A DNA stretch of 64,000 bases from Streptomyces sp. TG1A-8 (GTDB lineage: Bacteria > Actinomycetota > Actinomycetes > Streptomycetales > Streptomycetaceae), in contig NZ_JASTLB010000004.1 of assembly GCF_030499535.1 (NCBI RefSeq), forward strand, positions 310,001 to 374,000, given 5' to 3'. Positions 33,316 to 41,589 of this stretch are shown piece after piece. Each line of letters begins with the position of its first letter. Position 1 is the first letter of the stretch. Below the pieces are notes generated by a model that was not told the origin of the DNA, searched no databases, and saw only the letters and a list, made by a program, of their open reading frames with translations. The position numbers were made by a program, and so were the translations under genes.

Positions 33316-34761
33316 TCAGTCGAGGGCGCCGCGGACGGGAGCGGCGAGGAGGGTGATGAGGTCGTGGATGCTGTCGTGGTCCTCAAGGTTCAGCACGACC
33401 TGCTCGATCTCGGCGGCATGCGCGGGATCGGTGACGCGTGAGGTCAGGGCCAGGTACTTCTCCCGGATCTCCGCGTTGGTCAGGGGGTCGTCGGGCCCGC
33501 CATGCGGCTGGTTCAGGGCCCGGGTGTAGGTCTTGCCTCCGTGCGCGGTGATCGTGACGCGGGTGTTGTAGCCGGGCTCGGGCCAGGTGGGGTCCTTGGT
33601 GTCGTTGTCGAGGTTCACCTCGGTGTGGGCGATCAGCTTCCACACGTCGTCGGCGTCGATGCGTTCGTCGTGGAACTGCTCGGGCCGCACCTGTCCGTCC
33701 AGGAGGGCGACCGCGACGGCAAAGCCGATGTTCATCTGGGCCCCGATGGTGGTCAGGGGCCTTTCCGGCACCCACCAGCCGTGGTGGTAGATGGCGTCGG
33801 GGACGTCGATACGGATGTGCTCGATGGAGCCGGCCGAAAGGTTGTGCTCGGCGGCGAGGGCGAGAGCGGCATCGATGGCGGGGTGGAGGCCGCCCATGGC
33901 CGCGTGGATCTTGACAGTGATCCTCTCGGTGTTCCAGACCTGTCCCAGGTCCTTGGTGATCTGGGTGGCGTCGGGGTTGTGTCCCTCACCGAAGGTGGAC
34001 AGGAATCCGCCGTAGGGGCGTTCGAACACCTTCTTGATGCCGGTGTAGCCGGCGTCGGCCAGGCCTGCGGCGTAGTAGCCGTTGCGCGAGGCGAAGCCGT
34101 GGTGCATGCGCTTGGACATCGCCTCGTACTGGGCAGCCATCAGCCCGGCGGACTGAGTCCCCGCGAGACCGAGAGCGTCTTCGAACCCGGCCGCGTCCAG
34201 ACCGCGCAGGGCGCCGGATGCCGCGGCTGCAGCGTGGGTGCCGAAGACGGAGCCCGAGTGCCAGCCCCGTGAGAGCATCTCGGCCCCGTTGAGAGCGAAG
34301 CCGACCCGCGGGCCCACCTCGAATCCGAGGATCGCGGCCCGCAAAAACTCCGCTCCCGAGACCGCGCCCGTGTGGGAGGCGGTGGACAGCAGCGCGGGAA
34401 GGACGAGCGACGCGCTGTGCAGCGGGGCCCTGGGGAAGTAGTCGTCGAGTTCGAAGCCCTGGATGAACGTGCCGTTGAGGACGGCGGCGGCGGGGGCGCT
34501 GGTCATACAGCCCCAGCCGATCACCGGACTGTCCCCCGCACCTTCCATCCCCAGGACCGCGCCGACGGCCTTGCGTGACCAGGGGAGCTGGGCTCCGATC
34601 AGCGCACAGCCCAGTCCGTCGAGCACCAGATGCGCGGCTCGTTCCCTGACCCGCTCTGGGATCTGGTCGATCGTGGTCTGCGCCAGCCAGGTAGCGAGCC
34701 GGCCCGTGGGGCCCTCGGGGGCGGTGGGGGGACGGTTGGTCGTTGGCGTCGGTGCGGGCAC
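33316..34761 (-). CDS. MmgE/PrpD-family protein
   Basis: About 481 residues of the 2-methylcitrate dehydratase / aconitate decarboxylase superfamily: LVLDGLGCALIGAQLPWSRK, FIQGFELDDYFPRAPLHSAS, SGSVFGTHAAAAASGALRGL, MSKRMHHGFASRNGYYAA. Conserved Asp-Asp, His and Lys residues are in place. The frame allows ATG 34776, but GGAGGTG then lies inside the gene, seven bases before GTG 34761, so GTG is preferred. First gene of the leftward catabolic operon and divergent from the GntR regulator. Confidence 0.88.
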   Translation of the reverse strand: MPAPTPTTNRPPTAPEGPTGRLATWLAQTTIDQIPERVRERAAHLVLDGLGCALIGAQLPWSRKAVGAVLGMEGAGDSPVIGWGCMTSAPAAAVLNGTFIQGFELDDYFPRAPLHSASLVLPALLSTASHTGAVSGAEFLRAAILGFEVGPRVGFALNGAEMLSRGWHSGSVFGTHAAAAASGALRGLDAAGFEDALGLAGTQSAGLMAAQYEAMSKRMHHGFASRNGYYAAGLADAGYTGIKKVFERPYGGFLSTFGEGHNPDATQITKDLGQVWNTERITVKIHAAMGGLHPAIDAALALAAEHNLSAGSIEHIRIDVPDAIYHHGWWVPERPLTTIGAQMNIGFAVAVALLDGQVRPEQFHDERIDADDVWKLIAHTEVNLDNDTKDPTWPEPGYNTRVTITAHGGKTYTRALNQPHGGPDDPLTNAEIREKYLALTSRVTDPAHAAEIEQVVLNLEDHDSIHDLITLLAAPVRGALD

Positions 34762-34852
34762 CGCGCTCACCTCCATCAATGGACGCACCCGGAGCGGGTG
34801 CGAGACGTGTCCTGGTCCTCCGGACACTCCCATTAGAATTTATAACATCTAG

Positions 34853-35575
34853 TTGTGTCGAATGCTCGCCTACGATGGCGGGGTGGCACTTAAGCGAACT
34901 TCACTTCCCCGTACGGCCGAGGCCGTGGCCCTGGCCGAGCTGCGTGACGCGATCGTGCGCGGGGACCTGGCGCCCGGCGCCCCGATCCGGCAGACGACCG
35001 CCGCCCAGGAACTGGGGCTGAGTGTCATCCCGGTCCGGGAGGCGTTGAAGACGCTCGCCGGCGAAGGGATCGTCCAGTACGTTCCCCAGCGCGGCTACAC
35101 GGTGACCGAGCTGACCGCGGAAAGCGTCGACGGCATCTTCCGCATCCGGGACCTCCTGGAGGCCGAGGCGGAGGCCAGTGCTTCGGTGCGGCTGCGGGCG
35201 GAGGATGTGGCCGCTATGCGTTCTGCTCTGGAGGCGCAGCGGGCGGCTGTGGCGGCCGCGGACGCTCAGGCGACGATCGTGAGCAACAGGAAGTTCCATT
35301 TCGCCCTTCTCGACCGCTGTGACAATGAGTGGCTGCTCAAGTTCATACGGCAGCTGTGGGAGGCGCTGGAGCCGCACCGGGCGCTGGTCTATCGCCGAGC
35401 CGCAGCGGCGGGCGACGTGGCCCGGGCGGAGGCCATCCTGGCCGAGCACGAGGGGATCGTGACCGCCTTCGAGCAGGAAGACATCCCCCTTGCCCTGCGT
35501 CTGCTCGCGGAGCATCGCACCGGCGGCCGTTCGGACTTCCATCGCCTGCTCCCGGTGAAGGCGGCGGGCACGTAG
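34853..35575 (+). CDS. GntR-family regulator, FCD (FadR) subclass
   Basis: An N-terminal winged helix (LRDAIVRGDLAPGAPIRQTT, then GLSVIPVREALKTLAGEGIV) precedes an all-helical FCD ligand-binding domain (FRIRDLLEAEAEASASV; metal-type His in KFHFALLD and LAEHEGIVTAF). About 230-240 residues. Start uncertain between GTG 34853, ATG 34862 and GTG 34883. The AT-rich spacer (ATTTATAACATCTAGTTGT, 34836-34855) is the likely promoter/operator shared with the divergent PrpD operon, which this protein probably represses. Confidence 0.9.
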   Translation: MCRMLAYDGGVALKRTSLPRTAEAVALAELRDAIVRGDLAPGAPIRQTTAAQELGLSVIPVREALKTLAGEGIVQYVPQRGYTVTELTAESVDGIFRIRDLLEAEAEASASVRLRAEDVAAMRSALEAQRAAVAAADAQATIVSNRKFHFALLDRCDNEWLLKFIRQLWEALEPHRALVYRRAAAAGDVARAEAILAEHEGIVTAFEQEDIPLALRLLAEHRTGGRSDFHRLLPVKAAGT

Positions 35576-35582
35576 GCCGCCG

Positions 35583-36983
35583 TTAGACGTCCTCGAGCGC
35601 GACCGCATTGGTCCTTGGGCCCAATAGTGCGACTGCAACACTCATCAGGGCGATGAGGCACCCGCAGGCAAGGTAGACGGGGCTGGCACCGAGGTGTTCC
35701 AGAGCGGGCAAGGTGCAAAACGGCAGGATGACGGCAACCAGGCGGGACAGCGAATAGGTCCGCCCCAGGGCTGTGTTTCGCACCGCTGTGGGAAACAGTT
35801 CGGCGCCGTACGCGCGCGAGACGGTGGCGTTGATGACGCTCATAAAGGTGGTGAGCAGTCCCGCGGGCACGATCACCCAGACCGTGGTGCCCATGCCGAA
35901 CACGGTGCCCGCGATGGCGACCAGGACTGACGAGACGATGACGAGTGTCCGGCGCTGAACTCGTTCGGCAAGGTGCATCAGGACATAGCCCCCGAGTGGG
36001 TAGCCGATCGCGGTCATGGCCAGGTAGCTCAGCGACTCGACCACGGTGTAGCCCTTGTGCAGCAGTACCAGCGGGGCGATGGAGGCGAAGCCGTAGAACC
36101 CGATGGGCCCCAGCGTCTCCATCAGGCACACCAAAGCCGTGCGCCGCCGCAGATCCGGACCCCACAGCTTCAGGCGCCGGGCCGTCTCTTCATTGCGCTG
36201 GCGCCCCAGCCCCAGCGCAGGGGCAGCGGGGAAGGATCCCGTAGCCGGCAAGCCTGCGGTCTCCTCGATGCGGTCCACTGCGGCCATCGCTTCCGTCGGG
36301 TTGTGCGTCGCCAGCCACCTTGGAGACTCCGGCAGGTTGCGGCGCAGCAGGTAGACGCAGAGCGCCCCGGATCCGGCGAACACCATGAGCCAGCGCCAGC
36401 TGGCGATGCCCGCCATGGAGAGTGGCAGCTTGGCAGCGAGGACTCCGGCCACGGGCACTGCCAGCATGCCGAGTGCGTAGGCATTGGCCAGCATCCGTCC
36501 TCGGCGCGCGGCGGGCATGAGCTCGGTCAGGTAGGTGTCCACCAGCGCGAGCTCCGCGCCGAGCCCGATGCCCAGCAGGAACCGCAGCACGATCAGCTGA
36601 GTGGGCCCCTGCGCGCAGGCGGCGGCCACGGACAGCACAGCGTAGGCGACCAGGTTGATCTGGAACATCCGGCGGCGCCCCACGCGGTCGGCGAGGCCGG
36701 ACAGGGCGACCGCGCCCAGGAGTTCGCCGGCGAAGGTGGCGCTGATGAGAAGGGATTTGTCGGTCGTCGTGACTACCCATGCTGCTGGCAGCAGGGGGAT
36801 GAGGAGGCTGCTGAGAGCTACCTCGAAGAAGTTGAAGAAGGAGCCGAGACCGACGACGGCGAGGACCCGTCGGTGCCACCGCGTCACGGGCAGACCGTCG
36901 AGCCGGGATGCGACACGGGCCTGGACCTGTCGTATGTCGGAGGTGTTGCCCACAGACGGCGGCGCGCCAGATATGTCTGCCAT
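35583..36983 (-). CDS. MFS transporter, aromatic/dicarboxylic acid type
   Basis: About 466 residues with 12 predicted transmembrane helices and a long cytoplasmic N-terminus. The signatures GLADRVGRRRMFQINLVAY and YLTELMPAARRGRM are typical of sugar-porter/aromatic-acid-symporter-like MFS, as is LAERVQRRTLVIVSS in the second half. ATG 36983 (MADIS) is preferred; GTG 37022 lacks a ribosome site. It is the likely importer for the acid degraded by the adjacent operon. Divergent from the IclR gene; convergent with the GntR gene, only seven bases apart. Confidence 0.88.
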   Translation of the reverse strand: MADISGAPPSVGNTSDIRQVQARVASRLDGLPVTRWHRRVLAVVGLGSFFNFFEVALSSLLIPLLPAAWVVTTTDKSLLISATFAGELLGAVALSGLADRVGRRRMFQINLVAYAVLSVAAACAQGPTQLIVLRFLLGIGLGAELALVDTYLTELMPAARRGRMLANAYALGMLAVPVAGVLAAKLPLSMAGIASWRWLMVFAGSGALCVYLLRRNLPESPRWLATHNPTEAMAAVDRIEETAGLPATGSFPAAPALGLGRQRNEETARRLKLWGPDLRRRTALVCLMETLGPIGFYGFASIAPLVLLHKGYTVVESLSYLAMTAIGYPLGGYVLMHLAERVQRRTLVIVSSVLVAIAGTVFGMGTTVWVIVPAGLLTTFMSVINATVSRAYGAELFPTAVRNTALGRTYSLSRLVAVILPFCTLPALEHLGASPVYLACGCLIALMSVAVALLGPRTNAVALEDV

Positions 36984-37136
36984 TGTTCCATCCGGTTTCA
37001 CTATTTGTAACGCAGGTTTCACATTGGGGGCCGAGAGTGACAGGACCCCTCACACCCGTCAAGGGCTGAAAACCAGGAACTCGGCGGGCCTTGCGAGCCG
37101 GACGTTGTCGACCTATGGTTCTACGTATTGACCCCG

Positions 37137-37149
37137 TAGTTTGAAACTA
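37137..37149. promoter_or_regulatory. TAGTTT-G-AAACTA palindrome before iclR-type gene
   Basis: A perfect 13-base dyad 17 bases upstream of the GTG of the IclR gene, within the ~180-base spacer shared with the MFS gene. A related GGTTTCAC...GGTTTCAC direct pair lies near the MFS start (36991-37022). It is a probable IclR operator. Confidence 0.6.
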
Positions 37150-37165
37150 TGAGACCGGGTGCCCG

Positions 37166-37918
37166 GTGGCGGAGACTCAAGGCGGGAACACCGCGAGGCG
37201 GGCCCTTCGGCTCCTCGAAGCCGTGGCAGCATCCCGCGGTCCGGTCAGCCTTCAGGAAGTGGCCGAGACTGTCGGTCTCAACAAACCGACCGCCTATCGG
37301 CTGCTGCGTGTACTGCAGGAGGAGGCGTACCTCGTCCACGTGGACTCTGGCGGGTACCGCATAGGGACGCAGCTGATGGCACTCGCAGCTCAGGTCATGC
37401 CGCGGGCCGACGCGTTCGTCGAGGCCCGCCCGGTTCTCCAGGCGCTGGCGCGGCAATCCGGAGAAACCGCAACGCTGCATCTGCGGGCCGGGGATGAGGC
37501 CGTATTGGTCCTCGGCGTGGAAAGCGCCCACGAACTACGCAGGGCAGCCCGCCTGGGATCTACGACACCACTGCACCGGGGCTGCAGTGGACAAGCCATC
37601 CTGGCCTACCTTCCAGCACGCGAAGTCACCGCACTCCTCAAACGGGCACCGGAACACCCGGACCCCTCTGATGTCGAGCATGCGCTGAGCACGGTGCGGG
37701 AACAGGGATTCGCAGTGTCCGAGGGAGCCAATCATCCCGGGCTGACCGGGTTGGCAGCGTCGGTACTGACTCCGGCCGGACACCCTGCTGCCTCTGTGGC
37801 CATCTCAGGACCGTCAGGGCGATGGACTGCCGCAAAGGCACGAGAGTTCGCAAGCGTACTGAACGAGCACTGCGCTCGACTGACCAGCCTTCTTGCCCCC
37901 TCCCCCACCGACGGCTAG
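37166..37918 (+). CDS. IclR-family transcriptional regulator
   Basis: A 250-residue regulator. The N-terminal winged helix has NTARRALRLLEAVAASRGPVS and LQEVAETVGLNKPTAYRLL; the C-terminal GAF-like effector domain includes RAARLGSTTPLHRGCSGQAI. GTG 37166 start. Together with the TAGTTTGAAACTA dyad it probably controls itself and the divergent MFS transporter. Confidence 0.92.
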   Translation: MAETQGGNTARRALRLLEAVAASRGPVSLQEVAETVGLNKPTAYRLLRVLQEEAYLVHVDSGGYRIGTQLMALAAQVMPRADAFVEARPVLQALARQSGETATLHLRAGDEAVLVLGVESAHELRRAARLGSTTPLHRGCSGQAILAYLPAREVTALLKRAPEHPDPSDVEHALSTVREQGFAVSEGANHPGLTGLAASVLTPAGHPAASVAISGPSGRWTAAKAREFASVLNEHCARLTSLLAPSPTDG

Positions 37919-38101
37919 CAGATACCCGCGCGGGTGATCGGCTCCGCTACGGCTGTCAGTGCCGGGTGACGGCTGAGCAAGGTCAGAAACCGACAGGTTG
38001 TAGCCGAGCAAGCGCACGGTACAAGCAGCTGCGCTCAACCATCGAAAAAAGAACGGGGTACGCCAGTGTCAGTCTGAACCGCTCCGGGATCGGTGGAGGC
38101 C

Positions 38102-38998
38102 CTATGAGTTGACTCCAGCCGCCGGTTGGGGCTGGTGTTGAGCATAGTGGTTGGTTTCGTGCTCGTGGGGTGGGATGTCGCCGATGGCGGTGTGGAGGCG
38201 CTGGTTGTTGAACCAGTCGACCCATTCCGCAGTGGCGAGTTCGACGTCGGGGAGGCCGTGCCAGGGCCTGCGGGGTTTGATCAGCTCGGTTTTGTGGAGG
38301 CCGATCCGGGACTCCATGAGCGCGTTGTCCAGGGCGTCGCCGACGGTGCCGATCGAGGCGTCGATACCGGCCTCGAGGAGGTGCGTGGTGAACGCGAAGG
38401 ACGTGTATTGCTTGGCTGCCGGTATCCGAATGATGAACCAGGCCCGGACAGCGGGAGTTCCGGCGCGGTCGCGGCGCCACAAGGCCATGTCGAGGGCATC
38501 GAGGACGAGCTTGGCCCGCTTGCTGGTGGCGGCGGACCAGCCCACGATTGCCCGGGAGAACACGTCCACGACGAACGCGACGTAGACGATCCCGGACCAG
38601 GTGGCGACATAGGTGAAGTCGGCGACCCATATTTCGTTCGGCCGGGACGCCGTGAAGTCACGTTGCAGCAGGTCAGCTGCTCGATCATGGCCATCGTCCC
38701 GAACGGTGGTGCGGATCTTCTTCCTTCGCCGGGCGCCCTCCAGGCCCAGGTCGCGCATCAGCCGGGCGACGGTGCAGCGGGCCACCGGTATGCCCTCGCG
38801 ATGCAACTGCCACCAGACTTTCCTGACCCCGTAGACGCTGAAGTCGTCCGTGTGGACGCGGCTGATCTGCGTCTTCAGCTCGGCGTCGCGGACTGTCCGA
38901 GTGCTGGGGGCGCGGTTCTTCGCCGCGTAGTAGGTGCTCGTCGCGATCTTGAGTCCGTGGCCGGTCAGGACTCGGCAGATCGGCTCGACTCCGAACAC
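38102..38998 (-). pseudogene. IS3 transposase OrfB with second catalytic Asp lost
   Basis: Reads FGVEPICRVLTGHGLKIAT, then WVADFTYVATWSGIVYVAF with the first Asp, and ends NQRLHTAIGDIPPHEHE after DNALMESRIGLHKTEL with the catalytic Glu. Between them, the expected HHSDTGSQYTSF appears as AWFIIRIPAAKQYTSF. Shifting one frame for ~15 codons restores LVHHSDTGSQ. Two compensating indels, near 38455 and 38415, therefore remove the catalytic Asp while keeping the protein open. Either the element is dead or these are sequencing errors. Confidence 0.85.
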
Positions 38999-39021
38999 CT
39001 GGCGGTGTGCGTCGATGAACG

Positions 39022-39381
39022 CTACGAGCGCTTCGACGGCCGGTCGAGCTCGGCCGCGAAGAAAGCCGAGGCCGCCTTGAGGATCTCGTTCGCCCGCCGC
39101 GGTTCGGCGTTCTCCGCCTTCAGGCGCTTGATCTCTGCAGCCTCGTCCGACGTCACGCCCGGACCCCGACCGGCATCGACTTCGGCTTTGCGGACCCAGG
39201 TCCGCACCGTCTCAGCGGCACCGATCCCGAGCTTCGCTGCAACCGCCTTCATCGCGGCCCACTCGGTCAGGTAGTTCGGGCGGACCTCCGCAACCATACG
39301 CACCGCGCGCTCACGAAGCTCAGCAGGATAGGGGGGACGGACGTGCCATGACTCGATCCTCTCAGGGAATCGAGCCTCCAC
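39022..39381 (-). CDS. IS3-family transposase OrfA
   Basis: About 119 residues: the helix-turn-helix RPPYPAELRERAVRMVAEVR, then VAAKLGIGAAETVRTWVRK, and the zipper EIKRLKAENAEPRRANEIL, typical of IS3 OrfA. Overlap with OrfB by frameshift is expected downstream of RPSKRS. The usual LKAENAELRRANEIL reads EPRRANEIL here, with Pro in the zipper helix. Confidence 0.9.
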   Translation of the reverse strand: MEARFPERIESWHVRPPYPAELRERAVRMVAEVRPNYLTEWAAMKAVAAKLGIGAAETVRTWVRKAEVDAGRGPGVTSDEAAEIKRLKAENAEPRRANEILKAASAFFAAELDRPSKRS

Positions 39382-39396
39382 CAGACCCGGAGCGGT

Positions 39397-39897
39397 TCAC
39401 CGTTTGATCAGGTGCGGGTTGGTCAGGCCGGCCAGGGCCTCACGCAGGGCGGAGTCGGCGCAGACCAGGACGCTTTTGAGCTGGTTGATGGCCTGGGTGC
39501 GGGACTTGATCGCGGATCCCTTGGCGAGTTTGAACAGCCGCAGCATCTCCACTGGGCCCTCGCTCGTCCTGGCCGTGGCGGTGGTGTGCCCGGACAGCAC
39601 GGCGTGGGCGGCGGCTTCGGCGTCGACGGCGTCGGTCTTGCCGTGGCGTCGGCGGGCGGCCTTGTCCGGCTGGTTGACCTCCGTGACCTTGATTCCCTCG
39701 GCGTGCAGGTGGCGGGTCAAGGCCGCCCCCTGGGAGCCGGTGCACTCGACGCCGGCACGTCGCACCACTCCGAACGAGCGGGCCCAAGCGAGGAGTTGAC
39801 GGTATCCCCTCGCGGTCGCCGGGAAGCTCCGGCCGTCCAGGGTGGCACCGGGCATGGTGATGACAGCCGCGGCGTGAACGTCCTTGTGGGTGTCCAC
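39397..39897 (-). pseudogene. IS110-family transposase, N-terminal fragment
   Basis: The DEDD-type N-terminal domain begins GVDTHKDVHAAAVI, with the first Asp, then VECTGSQGAALTRHL and the acidic pair GKTDAVDAEAAAHAVLSG. The serine-containing C-terminal transposase_20 domain is absent, cut by the IS3 at 39399. Similarity begins a few codons upstream of GTG 39897. Confidence 0.87.
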
Positions 39898-40061
39898 GCC
39901 GAGCAGGACCTCCTCAGCGGCGCCGGCCGGGAGTCGCTGGCCTGGCCGTCGGTGAGATGAAAGGCCAGGGGCCGGCAGCTACCGTATACGGTTCGGGCCG
40001 GGGGCCGTGTCCGCCGCGCGCCCGAGCCCGTGTCAGGGCTGGCCGCCGACGGAGTTCAAGG

Positions 40062-40241
40062 TCAGGCGGTGGGCCCTGGGCGGCAGGCCACCGCCTTCAC
40101 ATCCGCATCAACTTGGCGGATCTGTCTACCGTGCTCGAAGGCGAATACCGTGATCGCCTCCTCGACACTGCAGACGTCGTCGACCCAGGCCTTCCAGGCG
40201 GCGTGCCAGGCAGCGTGCTGATCCTCGTTCCACTCGTTCAC
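40062..40241 (-). CDS. Small unknown protein, 59 aa
   Basis: GTG 40241 overlaps the stop of the preceding 36-codon frame (GTGA). Sequence begins NEWNEDQHAAWHAAWKAWVD, acidic and helical, Trp-rich, with no recognisable domain. It is one of a set of very short leftward frames between the IS110 remnant and the toxin-antitoxin pair. It could be a remnant of a plasmid or phage gene. Confidence 0.4.
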   Translation of the reverse strand: MNEWNEDQHAAWHAAWKAWVDDVCSVEEAITVFAFEHGRQIRQVDADVKAVACRPGPTA

Positions 40242-40348
40242 GGGCGGCTTCGGCCGTAGGCATCGTTGAGCCGCTGCACACGGCCGTGCGCCTCGTCAGC
40301 GGTGCGCTGCAGCGCCACGCGGTCTTCGAAGGCGGGGGCCATGTTCAT
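40238..40348 (-). CDS. Very small unknown protein, 36 aa
   Basis: ATG 40348 has GAGG at suitable spacing (GAGGCACCAGC before ATG). The frame starts MNMAPAFEDRVALQRTADEA, helical and charged, and overlaps the 59-residue frame downstream. A further piece in the same direction (AEEQLIEQEPVGKRITARIA, about 40395-40480) is open but lacks a start. No family recognised. Confidence 0.38.
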   Translation of the reverse strand: MNMAPAFEDRVALQRTADEAHGRVQRLNDAYGRSRP

Positions 40349-40728
40349 GCTGGTGCCTCACTGCGGCCGGACGGAAGCGGCTGGCTGTTATCTGCGCGCG
40401 GCGGTGTCGGACAGTGCGATGCGGGCGGTGATGCGTTTGCCGACCGGCTCCTGCTCGATGAGCTGTTCCTCGGCGACGGCTTTGTGATGCGGGCTGGGGC
40501 CCTATACGGGCTGTCCGCGTGGTAGCCAACTCGGTTGGCTCTTGGCCATGGGTACTCGGCTACTGTGCATAAGGCGTACTTTTCGCGCACCGATCGCGTG
40601 CAGAAGGCGTAACGCTGCGGCCTGCCCAGCGAAGGAAGCCGCTGGCTCACGGTACCCGTGCTTGGGCCTGGTCGGCCGGGCCCACCTTGCGCTTCCCTCG
40701 GTAGGCACCAAGTAGGTACCATGTCGGT

Positions 40729-40968
40729 ATGCCGTCACTGAACGTGTCCTTCACCGAGGAAGAGATGGAAGGCGTGCGTGCTGCCGCTGCTGCCGAGGGC
40801 AAGAGCCTGAAGCAGTACCTGCACGACCTAGGCGTGCGCGAGATGCACCGTAAGCGGTTCGTGGCGGGCGCTGCGTCGTGGGCGGACCGACTGCGTGAGG
40901 AGTTCGACGAGGCGTTCCCGGAGGAGATTCCTCCCTCCGAGCGCGACCGGGGAGCCACTGCCGCCTGA
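40729..40968 (+). CDS. Antitoxin of a Fic/Doc-type toxin-antitoxin pair
   Basis: A 79-residue protein: an MPSLNVSFTEEEMEGVRAAA ribbon-helix-helix-like DNA-binding start, then KSLKQYLHDLGVREMHRKR and an acidic tail EEFDEAFPEEIPPSE that would wrap the toxin. The stop overlaps the toxin ATG (TGATG), the standard arrangement for such pairs. ATG 40729. Confidence 0.82.
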   Translation: MPSLNVSFTEEEMEGVRAAAAAEGKSLKQYLHDLGVREMHRKRFVAGAASWADRLREEFDEAFPEEIPPSERDRGATAA

Positions 40969-41351
40969 TGAGCGAGACCCTGTACGTCGATGTTTCCTGG
41001 CTCCTGGATGTTCAGGACATCGCCCTCGGCCACGACGACGTGTCCGTCACCGACTACTCGGCCCTGGTCGCGGCTGTCGCCCGTCACAAGACCCGCACGC
41101 CGACGCTCGCCGAGTCCAATCCCGACGCTGCGTGGCGGGCTGCCGCGCTCCTGCACACCATCGTGCGGCTCGAGCCGCTCCCCCACCGCAACAGCCTCTT
41201 CGCCGCCTTCGTCACCACCCAGTACCTCGACCAGTCCGGCGAAGGCATCGACCCGCCCTACGGAGCGCTGTCCGACCTGATCAGAAAAGCACGCGAGACC
41301 CGGCTGAAGATCTACGACATCGCGGAAACCCTCCGCTCCTGGCGCATCTGA
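40968..41351 (+). CDS. Fic-family toxin component
   Basis: A 127-residue all-helical protein of the short actinobacterial Fic/Doc-like group: VDVSWLLDVQDIALG at the start, VTDYSALVAAVARHKTRTPT, AAWRAAALLHTIVRLEPLPH and NSLFAAFVTTQYLDQSGEGI. The canonical HPFxDGN(K/G)R catalytic loop is degenerate (PLPHRNSLFAAF), as in other members of this subgroup, so AMPylation or kinase activity is uncertain. Forms a pair with the preceding antitoxin. Confidence 0.8.
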   Translation: MSETLYVDVSWLLDVQDIALGHDDVSVTDYSALVAAVARHKTRTPTLAESNPDAAWRAAALLHTIVRLEPLPHRNSLFAAFVTTQYLDQSGEGIDPPYGALSDLIRKARETRLKIYDIAETLRSWRI

Positions 41352-41589
41352 CCGGCCCGCGCCGGCCGGGTGGCGAGCGGAGGCCCACGCCGCTTCAGCA
41401 GGTTGCTGTTCTACAGGAAGGCGAGACGAGCCATCAGTTCGTCGGCGTCCTGCGCGGTGTTCCGGTGGGGTGCGGGCGCCTGGGGAACTGCGGCAGAGGC
41501 GTGGCAGGCGATAGTGTCCCCGGGGCACGGCCCCTTTCCGCGGGCAGCTGCGGACCTGCGGTGCCAGGTCTTGTCCGGGCGGCTAGCCT

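Larger units (their letters stand above)
38075..39399 (-). mobile_element. IS3-family insertion sequence with 25-bp terminal repeats
   Basis: Ends TGAACCGCTCCGGG-atc-GGTGGAGG (38075-38099) and its inverse (39375-39399) differ at a few positions. Length 1325 bp with leftward orfA and orfB. The right end abuts an IS110 fragment. No target duplication is visible, consistent with later rearrangement. Confidence 0.88.

Noticed and set aside
34836..34856. Exact FadR-type operator for the GntR protein
   Set aside because: The AT-rich stretch lacks a clear inverted repeat. Only promoter likelihood is claimed.
41352..41589. N-terminal half of the ISAs1 transposase on the left side of the IS4
   Set aside because: No frame there resembles ISAs1, so the two sides are not a simple insertion.
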